In this document: in pieces, positions 37,259 through 46,729 of the stretch
How positions within the stretch are numbered: position 1 is the first letter of the stretch
How the letters are laid out: each line of letters opens with the position of its first letter
Source: Cyanobacterium sp. T60_A2020_053
GTDB taxonomy: Bacteria > Cyanobacteriota > Cyanobacteriia > Cyanobacteriales > Cyanobacteriaceae
Assembly: GCA_015272165.1 (NCBI GenBank)
Contig: JACYMF010000057.1
Span: 1 to 64,000, forward strand
Direction of reading: 5' to 3'
DNA length: 64,000 nt
The notes under the pieces: generated by a model
The model's database searches: none
What the model saw: the letters and a program-made list of their open reading frames with translations, nothing else
What the model was told of the DNA's origin: nothing
Made by a program: the position numbers and the translations under genes

Positions 37259-38380
37259 CTAGCTTTGTCTTGTTATTTTAATATATAATTCTTCTCTTAC
37301 ATCAGGCATATCTAACCGTATAGAGCGATCTTGGGCGTTTTTTAGGTATATTTTATCTCTTATTTCTTGACCTTTATATTCTATCGGTAAACTATCGGAG
37401 TGAGGTTCAATAATTAATCGGTTTCCTTTTCTTCTTAAATATCCTCTAATTTCGCCTCCTTTACACTCCACATCTTCCCCAATCGATAGACTTTCATTAT
37501 GTTTCAGGTAAATTATTTGACTATCATCATCATCATTTATTTTAACTTCTAATTTCCAGACTTTTTTTAAATCCAAATAATATTTAATGCCGTAAAATCC
37601 AGCGCCCCCCACCCCAAGCAAACATAGTAAAATTAAGCTAAAAGGTAGCCATAATTGACCAAAAAGATAAGAATTCACCAGACAAGTTTCTCTACCGCCG
37701 GGCGCTGGGGTACAAAATTCCTGCACCGTAGGGGCAATATCAACCACACTTAACTGATAATTACCAATAGTGCGACTGTTGCTAGTGAGGGGAAGATTAT
37801 CTAACCAACTTTGACGGTTAACACTTTCAGATGTGGTAGCATCACGATAAGGACTATTCGCAGGAGTTTCTATCCACACCTCAGAAGTCATACCCGGCGA
37901 AGTTTGCAAAGGCGCATCCGTTAACCATACCACCGACTGCGGTTTTATCGGTTGCTTTTCACACAGTCGATTTTGATTGATTTGGGCGAGATTTTGATAA
38001 ATAAAATGTTCAGCTTGTTGTATATCTGTATTACTTTCATTGACATCCGTTTGCAGAGGAATTTTATTTAAAACCGCTTCGATACCTTCTTCAGGATTAC
38101 GAAATTCAATAGCTTCGGAAGGATTTAAAGGGTTACTATCACCCGTAGGGTTAACCTGTGAAGAAAAAGGCACAATATAAACCGTATCACCCCGATTAAG
38201 ACTCTCATCGATAATTTGTTTTAAACGTAATCTTCCCTCATCATCAAGGCTGACGCTTTCGGTTAAATCAATGGCAAAAACCACATCTCTACCTCGCCAC
38301 CATGACACCAATTCCAAACCTTTTATTTGCAAAGGTGTCAGGGTTTCACCGACGGTAATTTGGGCGCAATTATCTTTCAT
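37259..38380 (-). CDS. vWA-domain membrane protein with C-terminal FHA-like region
   Basis: The 373-residue protein has a von Willebrand A domain at its N-terminus (about 30-215): VVFAIDLTESVSL gives MIDAS residues D38, T40 and S42 (a DxTxS variant of DxSxS), and VVWLTDAP supplies the last aspartate. One transmembrane helix lies at about 243-266 (LPFSLILLCLLGVGGAGFYG). The C-terminal 100 residues (LSIGEDVECKGGEIRGYLRR, NRLIIEP) look like a diverged FHA-type beta-sandwich. There is no signal peptide, so topology is unclear. It is the first gene of the run leading to the tubulin-like and MotAB-like genes. Confidence 0.8.
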   Translation of the reverse strand: MKDNCAQITVGETLTPLQIKGLELVSWWRGRDVVFAIDLTESVSLDDEGRLRLKQIIDESLNRGDTVYIVPFSSQVNPTGDSNPLNPSEAIEFRNPEEGIEAVLNKIPLQTDVNESNTDIQQAEHFIYQNLAQINQNRLCEKQPIKPQSVVWLTDAPLQTSPGMTSEVWIETPANSPYRDATTSESVNRQSWLDNLPLTSNSRTIGNYQLSVVDIAPTVQEFCTPAPGGRETCLVNSYLFGQLWLPFSLILLCLLGVGGAGFYGIKYYLDLKKVWKLEVKINDDDDSQIIYLKHNESLSIGEDVECKGGEIRGYLRRKGNRLIIEPHSDSLPIEYKGQEIRDKIYLKNAQDRSIRLDMPDVREELYIKITRQS

Positions 38381-38519
38381 TTCCTTTTCAATAACAATCC
38401 ATTTATTTCTAGCATAATTTACTCATCCTAAAGGTAAAAGATTCTGGCTTTCTTACTTTGAGTATATAAATTGTTGGTTAGGGTAGGCAAGAGTTAATAG
38501 GTAAGCGTTTGAGTTATAA

Positions 38520-38551
38520 GGCAAGGGGTAACAAGAGGTTTAAACCCCTTG
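38520..38551. repeat. GGCAAGGGG stem-loop repeat
   Basis: CAAGGGG (38522-38528) pairs with CCCCTTG (38545-38551). The GGGGTAACAAGAGG part recurs at 23211-23230 after htrA. It lies between the divergent vWA and ABC transporter genes. Confidence 0.55.
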
Positions 38552-38666
38552 TTAGTAGAAACGGTAAGTTAAATGCTTCTTACCTTATAAATTAATCCCT
38601 CAAAGGAAACAACTGAAAATTCGTTACAATGGGAAAAAGCTAAGTTACATTTATTAACATCTTTTC

Positions 38667-40418
38667 ATGGTAAGCCCCAGACTAAAGAAACTATTTTCGT
38701 ATCTCGAACCTCATCAAGATAAACTATATTGGGGCATTTCCGCCCTTTTATTAGTCAACATTTTAGGGGTTTATCTGCCTTGGTTAATTCGGGATATTTT
38801 TGATGCTTTAGAGCAAGGTTTCACCCTCAATCAATTAATGCAATATGTAATTTTATTGTTTATTCTTGCTTGTATCATGTGGTGTATTCGGATGTTTTCC
38901 CGCATGATGATTTTTGGCATCGGCAGACAAGTAGAATTTGATTTAAAACAAGTTATCTTTGAACATTTACTTAAACTTGAGCCTTCTTATTTCAGCGTTA
39001 ATACTTCCGGAGATTTAATCAACCGTGCCACTAGCGATGTGGATAATATTCGCCGTTTGGTGGGTTTTGCTATCCTCAGTTTAATTAACACTGTTTTTGC
39101 TTATGGTTTGACTTTACCGGCAATGTTGTTCATTAATGTTAAACTTAGCCTATTAGCCATTGCAGTTTATCCGTTAATGTTAATGACGGTGCAGTTATTT
39201 AGTCGTAAATTAGCAGATCAACAGTTAGATGTGCAAGAAAGACTCTCGGATATTAGTGAGTTAATCCAAGAGGATATGAGTGGCATTGCCTTGATTAAAA
39301 TTTATGCCCAAGAGGAAAACGAAAGAAGGGCTTTTGCAGAAACTAATCGCCGTTTACTGAAAGCCAATTTACGGTTGGCACAAACAAGAAATGTACTTTT
39401 TCCAGTCATTCAAGGTATCGCTAGTATTAGTTTTTTAGTTCTTCTTTGGTTTGGAACTACTGACATCGAAAAAGGTTTAATTAGTGTAGGGGATTTCATT
39501 GCCTTACTTATCTATGTAGAAAGGTTAGTTTTTCCCACTGCTTTACTTGGTTTTACCATTACCACTTATCAACGGGGTGAGGTTAGCATTGATCGTTTAG
39601 ATGCTATTACTCAGGTTGAACCAAAAATTAAAAATGATCCTGAACCAGTTTCCATACCATTATCACAACTCAAGGGAGAAATAAAAGCACAAAATTTAAC
39701 TTTTTATTATCCTGATAGTAAAATTCCAGCTTTAGATGATCTCAATTTTACTGTTAAAGCTGGTGAAACGGTTGCTATTGTTGGTTTAATTGGTTCTGGA
39801 AAATCCACCCTCGCTAATGCGATTCCTCGTTTACTGGAAATTGAATCAAATCAATTATTTCTCGATGGGGTGGATATTACCAAAGTTAATTTATACGATT
39901 TACGTCAAGCTATCGCTTTTGTGCCTCAAGATAGTTTCTTATTTTCCACTACTATTAAAAATAATATCGCTTATAGTGATCCCCAAGGGGAATTGGTGGC
40001 GGTGCAACAGGCGGCACGACAAGCTCAAATTGAGCCAGAAATTGTTAATTTTCCTCAACAATATGAAACTTTAGTGGGTGAAAGGGGAATTACTCTATCG
40101 GGTGGGCAAAGGCAACGTAGCTCACTGGCACGGGCGCTCTTCGCCGATGCTAAAATCCTGATATTAGATGATGCGCTTTCTAGTGTGGATAATAAAACTG
40201 CTACGCAAATTTTAGAAAATCTCAAGCAAGAAAAGGATAAAACCACTATTTTTATTACTCATCAACTGTCGGCGGTACAAAATGCGGATCGTATTTTTGT
40301 GATGGAAAAGGGTAAAATTGTGCAGATGGGGACTCATCAAGAGTTATTTAATCAAGTTGGTTTGTATCAGAGGTTGTGGCAACAGCATCAATTAGAGGAA
40401 ATTCTTAGCGGTACTTAA
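38667..40418 (+). CDS. ABC exporter half-transporter, MsbA/multidrug type
   Basis: The 583-residue protein has six transmembrane helices in residues 15-310 and one ATPase domain (about 340-575): Walker A VGLIGSGKST, Q-loop FVPQDSFLF, signature LSGGQRQR, Walker B ILILDDALSSVD and the H-loop ITHQLS. It would form a homodimer or heterodimer exporting lipids, peptides or drugs. No partner half-transporter is adjacent, so a homodimer is likely. The substrate cannot be predicted. Confidence 0.93.
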   Translation: MVSPRLKKLFSYLEPHQDKLYWGISALLLVNILGVYLPWLIRDIFDALEQGFTLNQLMQYVILLFILACIMWCIRMFSRMMIFGIGRQVEFDLKQVIFEHLLKLEPSYFSVNTSGDLINRATSDVDNIRRLVGFAILSLINTVFAYGLTLPAMLFINVKLSLLAIAVYPLMLMTVQLFSRKLADQQLDVQERLSDISELIQEDMSGIALIKIYAQEENERRAFAETNRRLLKANLRLAQTRNVLFPVIQGIASISFLVLLWFGTTDIEKGLISVGDFIALLIYVERLVFPTALLGFTITTYQRGEVSIDRLDAITQVEPKIKNDPEPVSIPLSQLKGEIKAQNLTFYYPDSKIPALDDLNFTVKAGETVAIVGLIGSGKSTLANAIPRLLEIESNQLFLDGVDITKVNLYDLRQAIAFVPQDSFLFSTTIKNNIAYSDPQGELVAVQQAARQAQIEPEIVNFPQQYETLVGERGITLSGGQRQRSSLARALFADAKILILDDALSSVDNKTATQILENLKQEKDKTTIFITHQLSAVQNADRIFVMEKGKIVQMGTHQELFNQVGLYQRLWQQHQLEEILSGT

Positions 40419-40429
40419 ACAAAAATCGA

Positions 40430-40495
40430 GGCGTTGCATTTTTATGGGATGATTTATTCAGAAAATTGCATATCATCCCGCAATGATACAACGCC
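40430..40495. repeat. Fold-back inverted repeat (GGCGTTG ends) after ABC exporter
   Basis: GGCGTTGCATT on the left is matched by AATGATACAACGCC on the right, and an inner pair GGGATGAT / ATCATCCC extends the stem around a 20-base AT-rich loop. It is a strong hairpin between the convergent ABC exporter and recJ genes and could end transcription from both sides. An R2 remnant (TTCAATAAATTGAACT) follows at about 40515. Confidence 0.7.
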
Positions 40496-40528
40496 CGAAA
40501 CCAACGGTATTTCTTTCAATAAATTGAA

Positions 40529-42256
40529 CTAGGATGGTTTCATGCCCTGAATATCTAACTGTATATTTTTTTCTCCTTGCCATTCATTAAGAGTGATTTT
40601 ATAGGCAATATCAATGGTAGGCGGTAAGGGAAAATAGTCACTTTTTCGCCATGCAATACAACGTAAAGTACCTGAATTATCTTTTAAAATCAACTGTAAA
40701 TGTTCTCCGTTTCTAGTAAGTTTTTGTTCTATTACTTTTACGCCACGACTGCAAAAAATTGGCGTATTGTTTTCAATGCCCCAAGGCTGTAATTTTTCTG
40801 ATTCTCTTAGTAAAATTAAATTTGCTTGAGAGAGGTTAATTTCTGCATCAATTTTTACTAAAGTCTGTAGATGCTCAGGTAATAAAAGTTGATGACTAAA
40901 ATCAATTAATCTTTGTTTAATTAGGCTTAAATTTTTGGTTTCAAAACTAAACCCTCCTGCCATTTTATGTCCACCATATTTACCTAATAAATCATCACAA
41001 TATTGTAAAGCCTCAAAAATATTATATTCTTCAATGCCACGAGCTGAACCTCTAATTTTTTCGTTATCATCTCCTTCATAAGTGCCAATAAAAACAGGTA
41101 CAGCATATTTTTCTACTAAGCGAGATGCCACAATACCGATAATACCATGATGCCATCCTTCTTGAACTATTAAAATTACTCGGTCTTGTTTGTAGTGTGA
41201 GTAATTTTTTTCAATTAAATTAATAGCTTCATCAGTTATTTCTATACATAATTTCTGTCTAGTTTCGTTGACTTGATTACATTCCAGCGCCCTTGCCGTA
41301 GCAATTTCATCATCATTGGTGGTTAATAATTCTATAACAATTTGAGGATCACCAATGCGCCCGATGGCGTTAATTCTTGGACCTAATTTAAAACCTATAT
41401 CTTCAGGATTGAGAGTTTTTTTCTGGTCATTTACTCCTCCTATTTCAATTAATTTTTGTATGCCTAAAACATCAGAATTAGCTAAAAATTTTAATCCTCT
41501 TTTTAACCAACGTCTATTAACACCGGTGAGGGGCGCTAAATCAGCAATAGTACCAAGGGTATATAATTCTAATAACTGTTTAGTTAAACCAGATAATTGA
41601 GCCAATTTTTGAGCTAAAGTAACCGCTAAAATATAAGCTACTCCTACCCCTGCTAAACCAGCATAGGGAGAGTTTTTCGGTAGTAATTTAGGATTTAAAA
41701 TGGCATCCGCTAACGGTAAATTTAGGGGTAAATCATGATGATCTGTGATAATAACTTTTATCCCTAATTCTTTTGCCAAGGCAATAGGTTGATGGGCAGA
41801 AATTCCATTATCAACCGTTAAAATTAACTGCACATTTTCCTGCTTAAACTCCTCCACAATACGATTATTTAAGCCATAGCCATCTTTCATACGACTGGGA
41901 ATAGCATAATCAACTATTGCTCCTAAATGCTTAAAAGCTCTGATTAATAAAGCTGTACTGGTCATGCCGTCAGCATCATAATCGCCACAAATAGCTATTT
42001 TTTCTTGATGATTAATGGCATCAGTCAGTAAATTTAAACTATGCTCTAAATCAGGAAACTCTTGCAAAGGAGAGGGAAGATTCTCGCTCTCAGGGGAGAT
42101 ATAACAGCGCACGTCGCCGAGATCATGAAAACCTCGATTAATGATTACTTGTGCCATTATAGGTGATAAACCAAAAGTTCTCACTAACTCAGCTACTAAG
42201 TGAGGTTGAGGGGGATAAATTTTCCATCTTTGGGGATAAATTTTTGAACTTATCAT
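40529..42256 (-). CDS. recJ: Single-stranded-DNA exonuclease RecJ
   Basis: The 575-residue protein is a DHH-family 5'-3' ssDNA exonuclease for recombination and mismatch repair. Metal-binding motifs are CGDYDADGMTST (motif I), LTVDNGISA (II), ITDHHDLP (III), and GGHKMAGGFSF in the DHHA1 domain. The C-terminal OB-fold includes LRCIAWRKSDYFPLPP. Length and motif order are standard. It is downstream of kaiC on the same strand but separated by about 185 bp. Confidence 0.95.
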   Translation of the reverse strand: MISSKIYPQRWKIYPPQPHLVAELVRTFGLSPIMAQVIINRGFHDLGDVRCYISPESENLPSPLQEFPDLEHSLNLLTDAINHQEKIAICGDYDADGMTSTALLIRAFKHLGAIVDYAIPSRMKDGYGLNNRIVEEFKQENVQLILTVDNGISAHQPIALAKELGIKVIITDHHDLPLNLPLADAILNPKLLPKNSPYAGLAGVGVAYILAVTLAQKLAQLSGLTKQLLELYTLGTIADLAPLTGVNRRWLKRGLKFLANSDVLGIQKLIEIGGVNDQKKTLNPEDIGFKLGPRINAIGRIGDPQIVIELLTTNDDEIATARALECNQVNETRQKLCIEITDEAINLIEKNYSHYKQDRVILIVQEGWHHGIIGIVASRLVEKYAVPVFIGTYEGDDNEKIRGSARGIEEYNIFEALQYCDDLLGKYGGHKMAGGFSFETKNLSLIKQRLIDFSHQLLLPEHLQTLVKIDAEINLSQANLILLRESEKLQPWGIENNTPIFCSRGVKVIEQKLTRNGEHLQLILKDNSGTLRCIAWRKSDYFPLPPTIDIAYKITLNEWQGEKNIQLDIQGMKPS

Positions 42257-42413
42257 TATCTATTTCAGTGATTAAAATATTTATCGGTAAAGTTTTACGG
42301 GGTTTTTAGTCAATCTGATTTTGTTGATTAAAATATTTATGTGAAACAGGCTTCTAGTCTGTTTGATTCTCTTGCCAAAAAAAAGGATAATCTTCTGGAG
42401 TATTGGCTAAACA

Positions 42414-42430
42414 CGGGCAAGACGCCCGTT
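42414..42430. terminator. Hairpin downstream of kaiC
   Basis: ACGGGC and GCCCGT pair around the loop AAGAC, 11 bases after the kaiC stop codon on the minus strand. A short T-run (GTTTAGCC) follows on that strand. It is a plausible end of the kai operon, though the sequence is also a common cyanobacterial repeat. Confidence 0.5.
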
Positions 42431-42440
42431 CTACGAAGGT

Positions 42441-43997
42441 TTACGGCGCTTTATCTTTAACTCCCTTCACAATACGGGATAATTCGGTTTTCTCATCCAC
42501 ACTAATGCGACTGGGCGAACCAGAGATAATTCTTTCATAATTACGGAAAGAATCTTTAATATTAGGACCTTCCTTACTAATACTATATTCCCTAATTCCT
42601 TTGTCATGCCATGACCCACGCATTTTAAAGACGTTAATGGCTCTCGACATCTCTCCTCTAATTTCCACATACTGTAACATTAAAATCGTGTCAGTAATGG
42701 TAGAAATATGAGATTCTGTAATGGAATGAGCGCCCATAAATTGATCTGTAGTATTAGTGAAAAATCCTGTAATCTCTTCCTGTTTAGCGTAACCCGTCAC
42801 ACCGATGACAAATTGACGGAAAGCGTTATTAGTAACTCCCCTCGCTAAAGCTGATAAGGAATCAATAGCAATACGACTGGGTTTAAACTCCGCAATCTCG
42901 GACTTAATCATTTGTAAATGATCTTCTAGCCCGGCTGATTCGGGATAAGAACATAATAGTTTTAATAAACCTTTACTCTCCATTTCCTCAAAATCAATGC
43001 CCCAAGAAGAAGCATTACGGGATAACTGCGCCCGTGACTCTTCATAGGCAAATAAGATCGCCCGTTCTCCCTGACGACATCCTTCTTCTAAAAATTTACT
43101 CACTAATAAAGTTTTTCCTGTACCCGTAGCGCCCGTTGCCAATATGATAGAATCTTTGAAAAAACCACCACCGCACATGTCATCAAGAGTCTTAATACCA
43201 GACGAACTACGGGAGTTTGAGGAGCGCTGGGTAAGTTGCATCGCCCCCAGAGGAAAGATATTAATACCATCCCCTGTAATGGTAAAAGGATATTCCCCTT
43301 TCATGTGTGTTGTACCCCTCAATTTTAATACCTCCACCGTGCGCCGTCTCCTTTCCCCTTCCAACACGTTGCGCACAATTACCACGTTATCCGACACAAA
43401 TTCTTCTACCCCAAATCTCGCCACCGGACCATATTCCTCAATCCTTTCTGTGGTCATAATGGAGGTGACTTCCAGATGTTTGAGGCGCGCTACTAACCTA
43501 AAAATCTCTCGGCGCACGACGGAGGCTGCATCATACTGCTGAAATACCGCCGTCACTGAATCAATGGAAACAAACTTTGCTTTATATTTGTTAACAGCGT
43601 ATTGAATCCGCTCAATTAAAGCAGATAGATCAAAATTACCAACTACCTCTTGACCTTCAGGATCAGGAGAAGCATCCAAAATAAACAACTTACCTTGCTC
43701 AATTAAACTTTGTAAATCCCAACCAAAACTATAAGCATTTTGAATAATATCATGGGGGGATTCTTCAAAAGTAATAAATAGCCCCGGATAGCTAAAATGT
43801 TTGATGCCATTATACAGAAATTGAATTGCTAATAAAGTTTTACCCGTTCCTGATGTACCACTGACTAGAGTAGTTCTGGCGATGGGTAAACCACCATGGG
43901 TAATTTCATCAAAACCCTCAATCATGGTGCGTATTTTTTTGACACCTTTTTCTTTTAGAGCGTCTTTTTTTTCCTGACTAATCATATTTTTATTCAT
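42441..43997 (-). CDS. kaiC: Circadian clock protein KaiC
   Basis: The 518-residue double-domain RecA-like ATPase is the core oscillator of the cyanobacterial clock. CI has Walker A GTSGTGKT (47-54) and catalytic E78/E79; CII has GATGTGKT (289-296) and E319/E320. The phosphorylation sites S432 and T433 lie in ITESHISTITD, equivalent to S431/T432 of Synechococcus, and T427 matches T426. The C-terminal tail needed for KaiA binding is present. Gene order kaiA-kaiB-kaiC is intact on the minus strand, so a full KaiABC oscillator is expected. Confidence 0.98.
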   Translation of the reverse strand: MNKNMISQEKKDALKEKGVKKIRTMIEGFDEITHGGLPIARTTLVSGTSGTGKTLLAIQFLYNGIKHFSYPGLFITFEESPHDIIQNAYSFGWDLQSLIEQGKLFILDASPDPEGQEVVGNFDLSALIERIQYAVNKYKAKFVSIDSVTAVFQQYDAASVVRREIFRLVARLKHLEVTSIMTTERIEEYGPVARFGVEEFVSDNVVIVRNVLEGERRRRTVEVLKLRGTTHMKGEYPFTITGDGINIFPLGAMQLTQRSSNSRSSSGIKTLDDMCGGGFFKDSIILATGATGTGKTLLVSKFLEEGCRQGERAILFAYEESRAQLSRNASSWGIDFEEMESKGLLKLLCSYPESAGLEDHLQMIKSEIAEFKPSRIAIDSLSALARGVTNNAFRQFVIGVTGYAKQEEITGFFTNTTDQFMGAHSITESHISTITDTILMLQYVEIRGEMSRAINVFKMRGSWHDKGIREYSISKEGPNIKDSFRNYERIISGSPSRISVDEKTELSRIVKGVKDKAP

Positions 43998-44160
43998 TAC
44001 TAATTTAATTCTATAATTAATACTTAATATCTAAAAAAATAATTTATTATTACTGATAATTGTCGAATAATAAAGGGTTTCAAACTCCATCTTTTAACAA
44101 AGAAACAAATCTAATTGTAGTCGAAGCTATCTCTAAATTTGCCTTTGCCCTTTTGACAAT

Positions 44161-44466
44161 TTATTCTCGATCTTTAATTTCCTCATAAAGTAAATCTAAG
44201 CCGATTAAAACTTTTTCTCGATCTGATAAATCACCAATAATTTTCCGCACTGGAGGCGGTAAAACCTTTGAGAGAGTAGGGGTAGCTAAAATTTTATCTT
44301 CTTCCGCTAGTTGCGGATTTTTCAATACATCAATCACTTTGAGGGCATATACGCCCTTAAATTCTTCTTCGAGAATAGTTTTTAATGTTTTCAAAGCTCG
44401 AACTGAATTAGGGGTATTTCCTGCTACATATAACTTGAGGACGTAGGTTTTTTTTAGAGGATTCAT
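44161..44466 (-). CDS. kaiB: Circadian clock protein KaiB
   Basis: A 101-residue thioredoxin-like fold-switching protein. [20 protein letters not shown] at the start and [24 protein letters not shown] in the middle are highly conserved; the C-terminal [12 protein letters not shown] acidic tail is present. It binds phosphorylated KaiC and sequesters KaiA. It lies 65 bp after kaiA and 163 bp before kaiC. Confidence 0.98.
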   Translation of the reverse strand: MNPLKKTYVLKLYVAGNTPNSVRALKTLKTILEEEFKGVYALKVIDVLKNPQLAEEDKILATPTLSKVLPPPVRKIIGDLSDREKVLIGLDLLYEEIKDRE

Positions 44467-44531
44467 ATAACTATTTTTAACAGCTTTTTAAAAGTTTATA
44501 TTATACAATTTCAATCCACAGGAAACAATAC

Positions 44532-45461
44532 CTAAAAAGGTAAATTTTCTCTGGGAATTGAGCGACGATACATTTCACAAACATGAGCAATAATATCAAT
44601 TAAAACTAAACGATAATCAATCAAAATTTCTTCATTGCGCCCCTCCAGTTTTAATTGTTGAGCAAATTCATCCATTAATTCCATGTGAATTTCTAGTATT
44701 TGTGATACTGATAAGTCAGCAAAAAAACATTGATTAACAAATTGATCTATTTCTTGATTAACGTCATTTTCAGATTGAAAATAATTGAGAATAATCTCTC
44801 GATAATCAAGACTTAATTGTTTAATTAGTTCTTGTTTTTCTTCTTCCTCAAGATTACGATAAAAATAGTCAGATTTACGATTGTAATAAATTCCTAAATA
44901 ACCTAGTCTTTCTTTTAGTTTTGAGGCTAATCTTCTTTGTTGTAGAAGTAAAAAATTTTGTTTTTCCTCCACCTGAGATTGATGATTTTGGGTGGCAGGA
45001 TTTTCATTTATAGAACAACTGGGGGCTAAATATAAAAATTGAGTGATAGCTTTATCAATATGATTAGTAATATTATTAAGCTGTGTGGGTTTTATTTTCA
45101 CTTCGCCGATGTGATACAACAGGGGATAAGATTGTTTATCGGCAATTTGTTTGTAGCTATTTTCTAACGGTATTATCAAATTACTTTCTTCAGTATCGAT
45201 GGGGTAATCGGGGGATTCTATGATAACCATTGGCAAAATCAACCCCTGTTCATAAAAATTATCGATAATTGTATTGCTGATGTGATTATATAGTATTATA
45301 AGACAGTCGATTTTTTCTTTATTTTCCGAAACGAATTGATTTAATTCTGTGGGTGATTGGATGAAATGAAGTTGATAGCGCCCTTCATCGAGTATGTCAG
45401 TGATAGACTGAGTGATACTGGTGACGGGCGCAAAAATACAGATATGTAATCGAGAAGACAA
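44532..45461 (-). CDS. kaiA: Circadian clock protein KaiA, full length
   Basis: The 309-residue protein has an N-terminal pseudo-receiver domain (about 1-130; LHICIFAPVTSITQSI, without a phosphoryl-acceptor aspartate context) and the C-terminal four-helix KaiA domain (about 195-309; SDYFYRNLEEEEKQELIKQL, MELMDEFAQQLKLEGR). The C-terminal domain binds the KaiC tail and stimulates autophosphorylation. This is the long form, unlike the short KaiA of Nostoc types. First gene of the kai cluster. Confidence 0.95.
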   Translation of the reverse strand: MSSRLHICIFAPVTSITQSITDILDEGRYQLHFIQSPTELNQFVSENKEKIDCLIILYNHISNTIIDNFYEQGLILPMVIIESPDYPIDTEESNLIIPLENSYKQIADKQSYPLLYHIGEVKIKPTQLNNITNHIDKAITQFLYLAPSCSINENPATQNHQSQVEEKQNFLLLQQRRLASKLKERLGYLGIYYNRKSDYFYRNLEEEEKQELIKQLSLDYREIILNYFQSENDVNQEIDQFVNQCFFADLSVSQILEIHMELMDEFAQQLKLEGRNEEILIDYRLVLIDIIAHVCEMYRRSIPRENLPF

Positions 45462-45539
45462 GGGAGTTTGGGGGTAAGTTTTATGGATAATTTTAGTAAT
45501 ATTATTTTATCTTACCTCCATTTCTCCCCATTGATCAAT

Positions 45540-45635
45540 TCTTCCAAAAGGACAAAGTTAAAAGGGCAAAGGAAATTATTATTTCATAATTCATAATTCA
45601 TAACTCATAATTCCTAACTCATAATTCCTAATTTT
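45540..45635. repeat. Heptanucleotide array upstream of kaiA / after AI-2E gene
   Basis: Repeated TCATAAT and AACTCATAATTCCT units (about 45583-45632) follow an AAAGGGCAAAGG stretch. Any kaiA promoter must lie between these and 45462. Nothing else is visible. Confidence 0.7.
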
Positions 45636-46662
45636 GAGTCTCGCCCACTTCCCAACGATCTAAAATATCAACAAATAGCAATTCTTCTAGCCAAGTTTTC
45701 AGCACAACGGTTAAAGGTAAAGCTAAAATTAAACCAATGATACCGAAGGATTGAGCGAAGAAAATTTGGGCAAAAAGTGTTACCGCTGGTAAGAGTGAAA
45801 CCTTCTCTGCCATTACTTTTGGGGTTAACCAATAGCTTTCAATAGTTTGAATGATAAAGTACCATATTAGTATTCCTACCACTTGCCAAGGGTTGTAGAG
45901 GAGGGCGCTGGTAATGGGGAAGATAACACTTGCAGTGGGTCCTATATTGGGAATAAAGTTAAGTAATCCGGCGAGTAAGGCATGAACTAAAACTAATTTT
46001 ACCCCTAAAATGAGTAAGCCTACTCCGCTCAAAGTGCCAATAAATAAGCAATTAATCAAAATTCCAGTTAACCAACTAACAATGGCAATTTCACTTTTAT
46101 CTAAAATTTCGTTAACTCGACGGCGGTAAAAAGAGGGAAATAATTTAGTAAAATAATTTCGATATAAGGGCGGATTTAGTAAAAATACCACCGTTAAGAA
46201 TAACACTAAACCAAGTTGTAAACTAACAGCAAATACGTTAGAAAAAATTACTAAAAAGTTATTAACAACATCACTACTTAAGTTACTGTAATTTTTAATA
46301 ATTTCATTCAAACTAGGAAATATTCCTGTACTTTGTAGGTATTGATTATAAACTGTTTCTAATGTGGGTCTGATTTGTTGCCAAACTTTTGGCAAACTGT
46401 TAATTAATAATTCAAATTGTGCAATGAAGGGCGGTAAAATTAAAATTAATAAAATATTTAAAACAATTAATGATAATAATGATACAAATAAAGTGGCGTA
46501 TTTTCGTGAAAAATTAAAACCAATTAATAGCCTAACTAGACGATTAAAAGCTACTGCAAAAATTACCGCCATAAAAATCAGTAGTAATAGTTGGCGTATT
46601 TGCCATAGGATAGACAAAGAAATTAAAAACGCTAAAAAGCCGATGGATTGACCAAAATTCAT
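45628..46662 (-). CDS. AI-2E family transporter
   Basis: The 344-residue membrane protein has about eight hydrophobic segments and the family pattern: an N-terminal double helix (QLLLLIFMAVIFAVAFNRLV), a long hydrophilic loop, then LLNFIPNIGPTASVIFP and the final FGIIGLILALPLTVVLKTWLEE. These proteins (formerly PerM/TqsA type) are secondary transporters; E. coli TqsA exports AI-2 but the cyanobacterial substrates are unknown. Lies upstream of kaiA on the same strand with a 166-bp repeat-bearing gap. Confidence 0.9.
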   Translation of the reverse strand: MNFGQSIGFLAFLISLSILWQIRQLLLLIFMAVIFAVAFNRLVRLLIGFNFSRKYATLFVSLLSLIVLNILLILILPPFIAQFELLINSLPKVWQQIRPTLETVYNQYLQSTGIFPSLNEIIKNYSNLSSDVVNNFLVIFSNVFAVSLQLGLVLFLTVVFLLNPPLYRNYFTKLFPSFYRRRVNEILDKSEIAIVSWLTGILINCLFIGTLSGVGLLILGVKLVLVHALLAGLLNFIPNIGPTASVIFPITSALLYNPWQVVGILIWYFIIQTIESYWLTPKVMAEKVSLLPAVTLFAQIFFAQSFGIIGLILALPLTVVLKTWLEELLFVDILDRWEVGETQN

Positions 46663-46729
46663 TGATTGTCTTGATTTAATTTACTAATTATGTAGTCAAG
46701 GAAAAAAATAAGGTAGTCTCAATAAAGAT

